A stretch of 64,000 nucleotides of DNA from Gigaspora margarita (Eukaryota; Glomeromycota; Glomeromycetes; Diversisporales; Gigasporaceae). Below the pieces are notes generated by a model that saw only the letters and a program-made list of their open reading frames with translations, did no database searches and was not told where the DNA came from. This document shows, one piece after another, positions 48,140 through 59,992 of the stretch; position 1 is the stretch's first letter; every line of letters starts with the position of its first letter. Position numbers and translations under genes: made by a program. The stretch spans positions 179,438 to 243,437 of the forward strand of contig WTPW01000712.1 of NCBI GenBank assembly GCA_009809945.1, in the 5' to 3' direction.

Positions 48140-48490
48140 GTCAATTTTACCATAAAGAGTTCTGTTACAAATCGATACATAATACTATATGTGGTTAAAA
48201 TTGATTTAATACAATTGCTATAATTTGAATTGTGATAACATTCTTGATAGTAACTTGCTCATCGATATTTTAGTCTTAACAGTTTTGATTACAAATTGCA
48301 TATCCAATCAAAAGCATTAAAATTGCTACATTAATTTTTGCACACTGAACACATTTTGGATATATTGGTTAGTAGATCAACATAGAACTATGAACTACAA
48401 AAATCGCTAAGAAAATTAGCAATTATCAAATAATCTGGACAGCAAAAAATGTGAGCAAAAATTTACGAAAAGTGGAAAGATCTAGAATCA
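48140..48490 (-). repeat. Reverse copy of the 7451-9210 satellite unit
   Basis: Read on the minus strand it gives 'gtaaatttttgctcac', 'gtccagattatttgataatt', 'atgttgatctactaaccaat' and 'gaacagaactc'-side sequence in the satellite order. It is a single unit outside any array. Confidence 0.7.
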
Positions 48491-48950
48491 ACAATCCAAA
48501 TCTTTAGTAAAATTAGTATCTGCTAATATATTATTGTTTTTTATTACTATCTTGAACTTTTTTTTACCTAATGCGGAACTATTGTTCTTGTTCTTGCACT
48601 TGTTCTTGAACTTAAGGCCATTATACAAAACGCTTTTAAATTTGTTAGCATATATTAGGTAGTCAAACAACAGAAGCAAATTTGGAAAGTTTACATTTCA
48701 TAATTTTAAGAGTTGTGTTAATGATTAACAAATTCTTTTGTTCTCGCCTTCAATAATCAGATATTATCATTTAATCAGCCCAATAAAAAATCCTACGAAA
48801 AAAAATGAAAAATGCCAAATATTGTACAAATAGATTTGCAAATTTGAATCAGGTCACCAATATTTATATCTAAAAAGCACATTTTTACTATCAGTTGTTA
48901 TAGCATTTGTAATTTTATTCTAAGGATAATCACATTTTTTTTAATGGTCA
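48491..48950. other. Spacer, no gene seen
   Basis: The 63-codon minus frame (48488-48679) has no recognisable feature. The sequence is otherwise AT-rich. Confidence 0.4.
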
Positions 48951-48954
48951 TTAT

Positions 48955-49480
48955 ACCATAGTACTAGTCATATTAACAGATCACAGGACAAGCAACACCC
49001 TAAGGAATTAGATAATCGAATCACCATTCAGAAGCATTTAAGGTGATCCATGTGATGATATACATGCGATGATAGATAGGTGAGAACTAAGCACCAAGTA
49101 ACATATAGTATCACATGGACCAACCAGATTCAAGATTTTGTGGACCCACATCATTCTAGCCCATCGTAAAACCATCACTATGTTGATATGCATCACTCTG
49201 TTCCTGGTAGACACTATGTGATTTCATCACTCCGTTCCTGGTATTGTAGTACTAGTCACATTAACAGATCATGAGACAACCAGTATTATCTTTTAGCAGT
49301 GTGCTACGTGATGCTCAATATGTGAAAAATATTCAGCATGTGATAGTTATGGTCACAAGAATCAATCAATTCAAGATTTTGCGGAGTTACATCAATTTGA
49401 ATTGCCTTATAACTACTAGATAGCTGCATGATATTGTCATGCAAAACCAGAACTGGAAGACTAGATAGTGGTTAAATAAA
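48955..49480 (+). repeat. Two partial copies of a dispersed repeat
   Basis: 'agtactagtca.attaacagatca' at 48959 and 49247 starts two copies that both proceed through 'caa.cagattcaagatttt' (49125, 49365). The second ends in the decayed hairpin GCATGA..TCATGC (49427-49444) and 'accagaactggaag'. 'gttcctggt' occurs twice in reverse orientation (49201 and 49232). Confidence 0.5.
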
Positions 49481-50544
49481 TGAATAATATGATGATAAAG
49501 AAACAGATCTGGTTTTATTTATTCAATTAATTGTATAAAAAAAGGTAATTCAATTAATTTTTGTAGTGTTATAGTTAGTGATAGGCAACACGCGGAATTT
49601 AAAAACTCCCATGCAGAATATTTAATATTAGATTATCTGGCCTGCATTAGCATATTACCTGGCTCGCATTAACAAAACATCTGGCCTACTTTAATATAAG
49701 TTGTCCAATTCCTAATAGTATTTGATGTACTTATATAAAAATATTATGCACGCATTAACTTTTTATTTATTTCTCATTCCACATATATATGTACATACAG
49801 AGATAATGTGCAAACTGTACATTAAAATAAATTTTTTTCAATTGTCATTGTTAATAAAGTGGAAATCTAGACTTTTAATTTCTTGCATAAAATAATACAT
49901 CATGAATATTATGTACCATATAGGTGAAAATCTCTAATTTTCAGTGATTATTTCATATAAGTGATAAGGTTAAATAAATTTGAGCCAATCATTTATATGA
50001 TTTAGATAATTAATAACTATTTGATCAGAAAGTATAAGCTTGATTATAAATTTCTTATGAGTCATTTATGGATTTTTGTATGTATATAATCTAGTTATAA
50101 ATTTTTGTATGTATATACAGTACTTGATTACTATAAATTTTAGTACATTTGTACCTGATTATACACCTGATTACTTATAAATTTTTATACACTTATAATT
50201 TGATTGCTTTGTTACCATTATAATTTTTAAATATATTTTTATATAATAATATTTTAAAAAAATTGATAAAATTAAAGCAAATCTGAATTGATGAATTTTA
50301 ATAATTATAAGATTTAAATGTTTTACATTAAAAGTAGGTAAAGTCTATAAGCATTTTTATTTGTATTCAATGCTGCAAGATTTATAAGATATGATTATTA
50401 TTTTAACAAGAAATTACATTCCTCATGATCATATTTACATATTTACATGTATGTATATTTATTAACAATAAAAAATCCAGAGGCTCTACTTGATCCTGCA
50501 AATTCTGTGAACCCTGTATAGGATTTTTAAAAGAATTGGTATTT
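49481..50544. other. AT-rich spacer, no gene seen
   Basis: Short repeats of 'ataaatttttgtatgtatat' lie at 50060-50190. Nothing else is supported. Confidence 0.45.
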
Positions 50545-50920
50545 GCCTATCACTATACAAAGTTAATTTTTTATTTTGCATAACCCACAAACTAAATTTT
50601 TTTAAAAAAAAATTGTTTTTAAATTCCTATTGTGCCAATTATTCCATTTTTGGCATTAATTATATATCCAGTGTCATCTGATGATGATTTTGGTTTTCCA
50701 GAATTGCCTGATAGGTCCAATAAAAAAAAAGCAAACTTTTCTGATCGCATGTTATACGAACTGAAGAATTAAGTTTGTGTGCTCTTAGATGTGAGTGTGA
50801 ATTAATTTAGGGCATGCAAAGTTAATTTTGTTTTAAAAAAAAAAAAGTGACTTGCTGACCGTAATTTTGAAACACCAGGTTATACAAAATGAAAAATTAA
50901 TTTTGCGTAGCCTAAATGCT
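50545..50920 (+). mobile_element. MITE of the 'AAAGTTAATTTT' family
   Basis: The element begins 'caaagttaattttttatttt' + 'gcataac'. It contains 'ccagtgtcatctgatgatga', 'gttatacgaactgaag' and 'cttagatgtgagtgtgaa', and ends 'aaaaattaattttgcgtagcc'. It is collinear with the inverse of 9290-9645. Confidence 0.65.
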
Positions 50921-51099
50921 TCTATCTAACTCAAAAATTAATGCAAAACCAATAAACATATACTATAAATAGTTATAGAGAAATAACTTTCTATAACTTT
51001 ACTTATTGGATGAACTTTAGTTTAAATACCAATTCTTTACAAATCTTGCTTAAAGTTGGCTAAAAATTATTGTAGAATCGATTAATTTCACATGGATGC

Positions 51100-51290
51100 A
51101 TAGATCTAGATCAGCATTTAGCCCTAATTATTAGCAGGTTCTATAGCAAAATTATAAGCTGGGTATTTTTTTACTTAGTAGATAAATATAATTTATTAGT
51201 AAAATTTTTTATGATCTTGGGGCAAAATTGATCAATTCTGATCTAGCTGACCAAGATTTCGATGCACTCTGACAGGTCTGATCCAGAAAT
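51100..51290 (+). repeat. Dispersed ~185-bp repeat, copy 1
   Basis: 'tctatagcaaaattat', 'gtaaaattttttatgatctt' and 'gatgcactctgaca' recur in order at 53570-53745, at roughly 85% identity by eye. Confidence 0.65.
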
Positions 51291-51547
51291 TTGAAGTCTA
51301 TATATGAGTTTTAATATCTCTATCTGTCACTCAGACTAGACCTGGACTCAAATCGAACAATATCAGACTCAGACCTGGACTGGTCAAGATCAGTATTTCT
51401 GGTGGTGCTACCTTAAAAGGTCATACAGTCAAAGCTGGATACAACTCACTTTTAAAATGTTTATAGGATTAATATTTATATTAGCCAACTGATTTTAAAT
51501 TATGCATATATATTAAATTTTATTGAATCTGTTATGCTAAATCACTA

Positions 51548-51850
51548 ACTTAGGCTGTTCTTAAACATCTCTCTCATTGTAATTGGCTAGTGATTGAGAC
51601 GATGCTCAAGCACTAAAATTAATTGAAATAAGAATTGCAATTGTTGTATGAGCTACCTCTTTCTATTGTTCAATCAATTATCATTATGGTACCAACAAAA
51701 AAAAGACAATTTGCAACTTACCTAAAATTTTAGCATCCAAGAATTTGGTATTTGAAGCTTTGACTAATAAAACTTTACCTCTAGTCTTAAAAATTTCACA
51801 AATAACTTATCATTACGCAGCAGCTATATTTGGCTACATAGTCATTATGA
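51548..51850 (+). mobile_element. Degraded relative of the 34786 TIR transposon
   Basis: 'taggctgttcttaaacatct', 'gacgatgctcaagcac' and an ATG followed by a lysine-rich start parallel the left part of the element at 34786. The right end was not located. Confidence 0.4.
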
Positions 51851-51949
51851 CAACAACCTTTATACAAATTCTTTAATATTAAATAAAGCAATATTGAAAT
51901 AAATAACTTAATTTTAGATTACATAAATTTAAATATAAATTTTCATTTT

Positions 51950-52320
51950 GCATTAGGGCACGTAAAGTTGAATTTTTGTTTTGCATTACCCACTGTTCTA
52001 TCTTTTCAATTTTTTTAATTTTTTTTTTAAATCTTAATTGTACCAATTGGTTGATTTTTGACATCTTTTTTTAACTATTTTCATCCAGTGTCACCTGATG
52101 AAGACCTCAATTTCCTGTAATTGTCCAATAGGACTGACAGGAAAAATATAACAGCTGGGCCAATTTTTTGATTTCTTATTGTACAAAATGAAAAATTAAC
52201 CTTGTATGACCTTTAAATGTGAACATTATTCTATTTGCAGTTAAAAAAAAAAAGTTTATCCATCCGTTCTGAATTTTGAAATCCATCTAATGCAAAATTT
52301 TGCATGGCCTTGACCAACCC
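51950..52320. mobile_element. MITE(s) of the 'AAAGTTAATTTT' family
   Basis: The terminal word occurs at 51965, 52186 and 52295 with the interior 'ccagtgtcacctgatgaaga'. A further partial end lies at 52390-52420. At least one complete copy and one fragment are present. The 61-codon minus frame here is inside the repeat. Confidence 0.5.
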
Positions 52321-52423
52321 AAATTTTCAAAACTACCAAAAAAAATTTTTTTAGTCTCAATTCTTTAAAGCAATCACAAGGCCATTCAAAGTTAATTTTT
52401 CATTTTGCAAAACCTGCCAACTA

Positions 52424-52620
52424 GGGTTCCTAGGTTCAGTTCAGTTTGATTAGAGTTCGGGTCTGATCGAACCCAAACTTGAACTATGAATTTTGAAATT
52501 TTTGAACCTGAATTTGAACTTGAACACAGCATCTTCGAACCTGAACTGAACTTGAACATGATTAGTAGTTTAGTTTGAAGTTCAGTCCAAATTCATGAAC
52601 ATGTCTGGCTTTGGGATAAA
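52424..52620. repeat. 'gttcgaacttgaac' motif cluster
   Basis: The composition and words match the interior of the hAT MITE at 11533-12068 (GTTCAGTCCA, GAACTTGAAC). Only one plausible end (52424) is seen, so it is a truncated relative. Confidence 0.4.
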
Positions 52621-53034
52621 CTCTCGTGATCTAATGATCAGAGCTGCATTATTTTAAAGTATGTATGCACGATCACAGATCAGAATTTTGGGTTTATTAA
52701 TTCACCAAAGTTACTGAATATTGTTGTGATTTACTGTAAATTATTATTGCTCAATTAGCTACTTTATTGCTATATAATGAAAAAATATATAGGATAGCCA
52801 AGCAAGCTCTAGCGTTACATACTAAAAGCTTCAATAACTATGACAAAAGCCATTAGACTAGGACTAATTATTTGAACCTGTGCCAATCATTCTCCCAATA
52901 TGTCTAACAAACCACTAGCCTCTCAATTCCCAAACCTTCTAAACCCATCTACTATATAAAACCCAAACATAAGAAAAATAACTAGCATACATCTAATAAG
53001 AGAATCAGAGTATCATTATGCAGTATCTATTTTA

Positions 53035-53235
53035 GGTTCTTGCACTGCTACTGTAGCTGTGGAGTCTAACTATTCACTAATAAGGGACCTTGTACTAATA
53101 CTTCAGCTACAGGGCCTAACTATTTGCTAATAAGAGTCCTTACACTGGCACTGCAATTGCGAAGTCTACAAATTGCTACTGATAGTCCTTGCACTACCAT
53201 GCAGCCATAGAGCCAGAAACTAACTGCTCATAGAT
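53035..53235. repeat. ~50-bp tandem repeat, four units
   Basis: Units start 'ggttcttgcactgctactg', 'ggaccttgtactaatactt', 'agtccttacactggcactg' and 'tagtccttgcactaccatg' and end with 'aactatt.gctaataag' or variants. Confidence 0.65.
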
Positions 53236-53569
53236 TCTTAACCATCCAATATATCACCCAACTAGACTAATGCTACTAATATTGCTGGGCCACTTAAAAT
53301 ACCAACCTTTACCAAGGCGGGCAATAGCGAACAAAAGATAACATCCTCCTTTTGAACAAAAAAAACCTTATAAACTTCATCCCTTAATGTCTGCCTCCCA
53401 TTCATACTCCTAGCCCTACTTCAATATATCCTATTTAATATTCATAAAAACCTAAATTCGCTAAAATTACATATTATCCCAGCACAAACAAAAAACAAAA
53501 TCCTGCCCTTAACACGAGCCTCAATCAAAATGATTTTTACAGAGCTGCTCCAAATTTCCAGGTTGAATG

Positions 53570-53745
53570 CGTTGGATCTAGGTCAGTGTTTAGCCCACAG
53601 ATTCTATAGCAAAATTATCAGGTGGGCATTTTTTACTTAATAAGTGGATATGATTTATTAGTAAAATTTTTTATGATCTTGGGACAAAATTGATCAATTC
53701 TGATTTAGCTGACCATGATTTTGATGCACTCTGACATATCCAGAC
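53570..53745 (+). repeat. Dispersed ~185-bp repeat, copy 2
   Basis: This is the direct-orientation copy of 51100-51290. About 2.3 kb of other sequence lies between them. Confidence 0.65.
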
Positions 53746-55690
53746 ACAGAATTTTGGGGACCCCCTTTTGAGTTCAATCAAAATACTAGAGAAGGGACAC
53801 GTAAAAATTGTGAAAAGATTAAAAACAATAAAACACAATTTTTATCGAATATCACAAAAATTCACAAATTTGATTGGTTAGCTATTTTAATTCACCAATC
53901 ATTTATTTGTATAATTTTATATACAAAAAACATTGTGATAGTGATTTATTATATTCAATTATGTAATGTCTTTAAAAATTTATAGGTCAATATACCTGTG
54001 AATTAATCGGTGTAGGGTGTTCTAAGTGAAAATGTTATACGTTCCCAAAAACCCTTTTCAAACCTTAATTCTAACCCTAACGTGAAAAATTTTGTGTTAA
54101 AAATTATATACAGAATATAATAAAACTTAGAAAAATCTATAAACATAATGAAAACATATTATAGGTGCCAAACCATCATAGATACGTTTTATAATAAATG
54201 TGCTGAATAATAAATATGATAAAAATAAATACTATTGTAATTGAAATTAGACTAAATTTTATATTGCAATAAAAAGCGTCTTTTGTTATTACCCAAAACA
54301 TTTTTTTCTGTTACTCAAACCAATTTTTATGGGTTCTTGTACTAGACTAATCATAAAAGACAAAATCATATACAAGTTAACTGATTTTGCAAAAATAACT
54401 AACGAGGCTTAATATACTATAAAAATTATGTTACAAATTGATACATGATATGTATGTGGCTAAGGCTGATCTATTTTAAAATTAGGCCCTAAAATTCAAG
54501 GTCACTGCAGCAGTATCCAATCAATCAACTATCAGTAAGTAATCAGGTTTTATTATAATTTTTCTCAATAGCCATTTGTACTATCTATGGTATGGCTTCT
54601 TCTTGACTGTAATGCATTTTATAACATATTTAGTTAGTGCAATTCAGTAAGACAATAATAAACAATAAGACATTTTTTATAGTGATCATCATGCACTTTA
54701 ATCGAGACAAAAAACCTGTTAAAGCAATAATTGGTTAAACAATTCTCATACAATAGATAAATATAGTACTATATGATGCATATCATGATGTTTAATGACA
54801 TTTTTACTATATTTAATGCATTGTCCAATTAATATGAGATTTTGCGGATGAATGCTTCACTTCGTAAAATTTTTAATATCACTCCATTCCTAGTATATTA
54901 TAAAGAAACTATCAAAAAATAAATCAAAAATGGCAAAAACAAAAACTTTGTAGCACAATCGCAAAAAATGAGCTGCATCTAAAAACATGGGTGCTAGGGC
55001 CTTTATTATTACTTGTTACAATATATGAAATGCTATATTCAAATAAATCATTGTATAGACAATGACAGATATTTGAAAATCAATAATACAGAAATAGAAT
55101 TAGATCTTAGAATCTTATCCCATAAATAGAATGCAATTAAAGCAATATTTACAGTTACGGTATGATTACTACAATAGATTTACCTATTAAGCAAGGTCCA
55201 TGTAAAGCAAGGATCCATATTTATATATTTAAAGTTAGGACAAGAATTTGATGTAACACACAAATAGAACAAGTGTTACAATGGATGCGAAAATGCAACA
55301 TGCAATGTTCTCAATATGCATTCACACCTTTGCTTCGCCTCATGCATAATCCAATAATATGCAAGATTTTGTAGACGTACAGCTCTTAATTTGCTGTATA
55401 ACCATACACTTTGTGAAATTTTTAATATTACTCCGTTCCTGGTATTCATAAGAAATCAGATTATATTATCGATTATGTGATTATAAAATACTACTGCATA
55501 ATGCTGTGCATTGATTGGTTGTTTATTCAAATAAATTAGGGGTTATCCTGCTCTAACCAGTTAGCTTGTGCTTAAAACTAGTTGGAATTCAGTTCAAAGC
55601 ACATTTAAATAAAAACCAATTTTTTGAACTCAGTTTATATAAATGCATTAATAATTATGCTTGCATAAGCAGTTTAATAAAACCTGCTAT
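53746..55690. other. AT-rich spacer with repeat fragments
   Basis: 54015-54080 resembles the core of the MITE at 42002. 54405-54475 is a fragment of the 7451 satellite unit. The motif 'actcc.ttcct.gta' closes two similar 120-bp stretches (54770-54900 and 55310-55445). No gene is seen. Confidence 0.45.
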
Positions 55691-55699
55691 CGCTACAAT

Positions 55700-55845
55700 C
55701 TGCTTTTTTTCTTTTGGCGATCATATTGCTATTACTTTTTTTTCTTTTCTTTTGGTGATCATATCACTATTACTTTTTTTTCTTTTGCTGATCATATCGC
55801 TATTATTTTTTTTGGCGATCATTCATATCGCTATTACTTTTTATT
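55700..55845 (+). repeat. 'ttttcttttggcgatcatatcgctattac' tandem repeat
   Basis: About four units of 30-42 bp with variable T runs. The overlapping frames (55566-55951) are translations of this repeat. Confidence 0.7.
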
Positions 55846-55928
55846 AAAGCAAATACATGTAAAATATATAAATTTGCTTTATAATGTTATTGCATCTATT
55901 TGCTGTTATTTTTTTTTTATCCAATTTA

Positions 55929-56262
55929 TTAATCTTCATTACAGTCAATAACACCAGCTTCATACCAGGTCTTTAAGCAGAGACTTGCAGAGGCATTTTC
56001 TTCAGACAACCTGTTACGTATTGGGTTGATCATATTTTTTGCTTTTGAAAATATTTCTTTGCTTGGTACACTTTATTACAAAGGTTGCAATGTCATTTAT
56101 CACCAACTTCAGTAAGGTCATTCCAGAAAGGGTCCTTTTTTACTCGCTTTGGAGGATGGTTTGTTACTATAAGCATTCTAGGTTCAAGTACATTTTGAGA
56201 TATTGAACATGAAGAGTAGGTTCAATTGAATTGATAAGTTTTTCAAATGTGTTGCCTTCGTC
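55929..56262 (-). pseudogene. Internally deleted BED/hAT transposase
   Basis: Minus-strand reading from 56262 gives MDEGNTFEKLINSIEP. Then (about 56165-56085) comes a BED-finger-like block PPKRVKKDPFWNDLTEVG..HCNLCNKVY with an in-frame stop before HCNLC. From about 56060 the reading jumps to the hAT C-terminal block PSKEIFSKAKNMI, NPIRNRLSEENASASLCLKTW, ending GVIDCNED and a stop at 55929. The whole catalytic middle (normally several hundred residues) is missing, so this is a deletion derivative of an autonomous hAT element. Confidence 0.6.
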
Positions 56263-56367
56263 CATCGAATAGTGAAATTCAAGTAAAAAAAATATGAAAA
56301 AAAGAGAAATCGCATATTTATATTATTAATTTAAAAAAAAAAATGAAAATGATTAATTGTCATCACA

Positions 56368-56905
56368 TTAAATTAACTTTTAATTAAAAATAAAAAAAGG
56401 CAAAGAAAGTTGATTTTTGTTCGTTATAAGGTAGTAATGTTTTATTCGTCATTTCACTCAATATTAAATTAAAAAAAAAAGTCAAAGAAAAATTGATTTT
56501 TGTTCATAATAAGACAGTAATTTTTTATTCATCATTTCACGCCATATTAAATTAAAAAAAAAGAAAAAGTCAAAAAAAAAAAAGATTTTTATTCGTTATA
56601 AAATAGAATTTTATATTTGTCATTTCACGCCATATTAAATTAAAAAAAAAGAGAGGCAAAGAAATTGGCTTTTGTTCGTCGTAAGATAGTAATTTTTTAT
56701 TCGTCATTTCACGCCATATTAAATTAAAAAAAAAAAAAGTCAAAGAAAAATTGATTTTTGTTCGTTATAAAATAATGCCACATTAAATTAAAAAAGTCAA
56801 AGAAAAATTAATTTTTTTTCGTCATATCACGCCATATTAAATTAAAAAAAAAAGGAGTCAAAGAAAATTGATTTTTTCGTCATGAGATAGTAATTATTTA
56901 TTCGT
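56368..56905. repeat. ~60-90-bp minisatellite, about seven units
   Basis: Each unit runs 'tcaaagaaaaattgattttt' + 'gttcgttataa' + 'tagtaattttttattcgtc' + 'atttcacgccatattaaatt', then an A run of variable length. One unit is shortened. Confidence 0.75.
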
Positions 56906-57734
56906 CATAATGATAATCTAAATTAATATTGCTCAACTGATCTATCAATCTCGTTTGGAGCATGATTTAATAATAAAAATCATGTGACCGCAAAACTCGT
57001 GTTCCATTGGTTCCAACCAGGGTTCGAACTGAGTTTCGGCATGCAGGATAACATCCCTAAAATAAATCACATGCAATGGTTTGTACATTATTCGTTTCGC
57101 AATAAAATCATCTAAAGCCATGTACACAGTAATTTCTCAACTTTGGTTACACGAACCCTCCGACGTTGGAGCGGCAGACTCGATGATTTTTAGAACTGGC
57201 AGCGTATAACCAAACTTATCATATAAGTATAAAGGGGATCGTACTACATATGTTCGATAGAATTGGCCACCAAAGTTGATTTGACAAAACACGTCATTAC
57301 CATTGATTTTTCATTAAAAAAAACTTGGATTGTGTCAACAGAAAGAAATCTACATATTGACGACTGATAAAGAGCAATGTAAAAATGACGCATATAGAAG
57401 TTAAAAAATAATATGCTGCGGCTACGCCATGATCTATGCCAGAATGTTTTTGTTAGATGACTGACTACGTATAAAAGATGTGAAGGTTATATCTATTACA
57501 TATTTCAAGTATTTCGGCATTAATAATAACGTGTTAATATTTTTGAGGTTTAATAACTATAATGGCGAAATGTTTTTCAACAACGCAGATAATAATACGA
57601 TATGGAATTTTTTTAGATATGGCAGTAGTGTTCTGCATAAAGTATAGGGCTATTTAAAGGCTGGATATATATCGATTCAAAAATGAATGTTTTTTGCATT
57701 TTTATTATCATGATCGTTATAAAAGCCCATTGCA
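56906..57734. other. Unassigned segment
   Basis: A minus-strand 60-codon frame (56945-57127) covers sequence of better complexity (ILHAETQFEPWLEPMEHEFC) but no known motif. It could be a decayed exon. The rest shows no gene. Confidence 0.3.
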
Positions 57735-57738
57735 TTAA

Positions 57739-58081
57739 GAAGAGTGAGCCCAGTGATGATCACGAATTGTGGTCACCCTCGATATAATCACCTGAGAATT
57801 ATGAGTGGACAAGAGCATAAACAAAATCAGATTATACGGATCAATCACATAACAAATAGTTTGTGCAACTATAACGTAAGCGATATCTATATATAAAAGA
57901 CCTTCTAACTATATCAAAAATCCGACCCTAACCCTAACCACGAGGTAAAAAATTTTTTGTTAGATTAAAGATCATCAATCATAATGTCACCTGATATTTG
58001 TTTATTTTTTTGGCCAATCAAAATTAGAAGTGATTATATCGAGGGTGATACAATTCGAGATCATCACTGGGTTCATTCTTC
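57739..58081. mobile_element. TTAA-flanked MITE
   Basis: Ends GAAGAGTGAGCCCAGTGATG and the inverse of CATCACTGGGTTCATTCTTC match for about 50 bp. TTAA borders both sides (57735-57738 and 58082-58085). TTAA duplications are typical of piggyBac and Kolobok. The core holds CCCTAACCCTAACC (57923-57936). Confidence 0.75.
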
Positions 58082-58117
58082 TTAAAACTACCCTTATTTT
58101 GATATTATCTAATCTGT

Positions 58118-58236
58118 GTTAGGCCATAAAAGTTAATTTTTCGGTTTGCATTGCCCGCTAACCAGTTTTTTTCAAACTTACAATTTATTTTCTTCCATTA
58201 CTTAATCCAGTTTCACCGATGGGAATCCTTAAAGAG

Positions 58237-58276
<40 letters not shown>

Positions 58277-58746
58277 CCGATTGATCGACCCAAGGTTCAG
58301 ATTTCATATAATACAAAAAAAAAAGTTTCACCCGAAGGAAACCCTAATTTGCCAAAATCGACCGATAGGGCAGACATAAAAAATAAAAAAAAATCGATCA
58401 ACCTAAGTTTAAGTATCATGTAATACAAAATAAAGTTTCGCCCGAAAGAAACTCAAATTTCCCAAAATCATCCGATAGGACCGACATAAAAAAAAGAAAA
58501 AAAAAAAAAAGGCCGATCGATTGACCCAAATTTCAGGTTTCATGTAATGCAAAATAAAAAAAAAATCAACTTTGCGTTTCCTTGACAAAATAAAAAATTA
58601 ATTTTGTGTTGCCTTGGTGTTAGATTTAATTTAAAATTTCAAGATGAGACCCGTTGAGAAAATCTTTACACGGGTATTATTAGTTTAAAATTAATAGTAA
58701 TAATAATAATAATAATACTATAATAATAATAATGATAATGATAATA

Positions 58747-58782
<36 letters not shown>

Positions 58783-58860
58783 TCAATACAAACAAATCCA
58801 TCCGACCGACTGGAACTTTGGAATATCATGTAATATGAAAAATTAACTTAGTGTGGCCCA
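58118..58860. mobile_element. Expanded 'AAAGTTAATTTT' family copy with inner tandem repeat
   Basis: It begins 'aaaagttaatttttcggttt' + 'gcattgccc' and ends 'atgaaaaattaacttagtgt' + 'ggcc'. The inside has a poly(A) run (58234-58275), two and a half units of a ~125-bp repeat with 'ccgataggaccgacataaa' (58276-58545) and an (AAT)n microsatellite (58690-58785). The lysine-rich frame at 58151-58423 is spurious. Confidence 0.6.
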
Positions 58861-59992
58861 ATTAAATTAATTAATTATCACATTATCGCATATCACATGG
58901 ACAGGCCAGCTTTATGATTGAAAAAGAAAGCTAAAATTTTTAACCATATATCTATATAAGGTTAGTACTGTATACAAACTAGTGCGCCTACTCAAAAAAT
59001 TTTTATACACATATGTATATTATACTCTTTTTTTAAAAAAAAATTTATGCAAAAATATATACTAATTGTTTTTGGTCTACGTAACGTCTTTAATGGCATT
59101 AGCTATACTAGTATTTGCAACACCGATAATGAACATTTTTATATAAAAATTATTTTTTATTAATCGATAAAACAAATACCTATTCCAAAATGAAATATGC
59201 ACGTAAGTACGTACATTATTCATTGATTCACAATGGATTCGACGGGAATCAATAACATCATCACGTGAAAGAAAACTTATTTACTGTATTCCCAATGCGG
59301 AGAAAATGATTTTTTTTCCTAGTTACACATAATTCTGCGCTTATAAAGTTTAAAATGTACAATTTTTAATTTTGTCATTTAAGAATTAAAAATTTTATAC
59401 CTAATAAAGTTACATTATTCTATATTAGGCACTTTTGCATCGCAGTGAATTACCAAATAAGTATAATTTTTAAAAACAACAAGGGCTTTTCCGACAGCTT
59501 CCCATGATTCGTCTGCCAAATAAAATTTATTACTTAGCAGATTACATAATAATTAATAGTTATTAGGCAGACTATCGTCGTATGTTACCGGATAATCCGT
59601 TATTGATCATGCAGATGCATTAAATGATTTAAAATTAGTCTAAGAAAGTTGAATTCCTTCGAATTCAATTATCCTGATCTTAAAAATCGTTCTGATTAAC
59701 TTTTGTCTAAAATTCGATATAAAGTTATTCGAATATATTTTGTCATACAAATCATAAGGATAATAATTTTGACATACCAACTATAAGGATAATATAATTT
59801 TGTCATACAATCATTAATAACAATAAATTATCAATAATTTATCATGGATTTATTTTGTAATACAAATTATAATACAATAATTTCATACAATAATTTCATC
59901 ATAATACATATAAACGCGACTTGACTGGAAAAAAAAAGAAAAAAAAAAAACTGAAATTTGGGAAATCTGGAACTTAAAAGTTCTAAACAAAA
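58861..59992. other. Upstream region of the phosphatase gene
   Basis: This is AT-rich non-coding sequence. Repeats of 'ataatttcatacaa' lie at 59755-59900, and a TATA-like 'catataaac' at 59907, about 85 bp before the ATG, is a plausible core promoter. Confidence 0.4.

Noticed and set aside
55566-55951. Phe/Leu-rich 93- and 96-codon frames suggesting membrane proteins
   Set aside because: They are translations of a T-rich tandem repeat in two frames.
57000-57220. tRNA-like GTTCGAAC and GGAGCGGCAGACT words
   Set aside because: Stems do not pair into a cloverleaf and the two pieces are on different strands.
58151-58423. Lysine-rich 90-codon frame
   Set aside because: It is a translation of a poly(A) tract and a tandem repeat inside a MITE.
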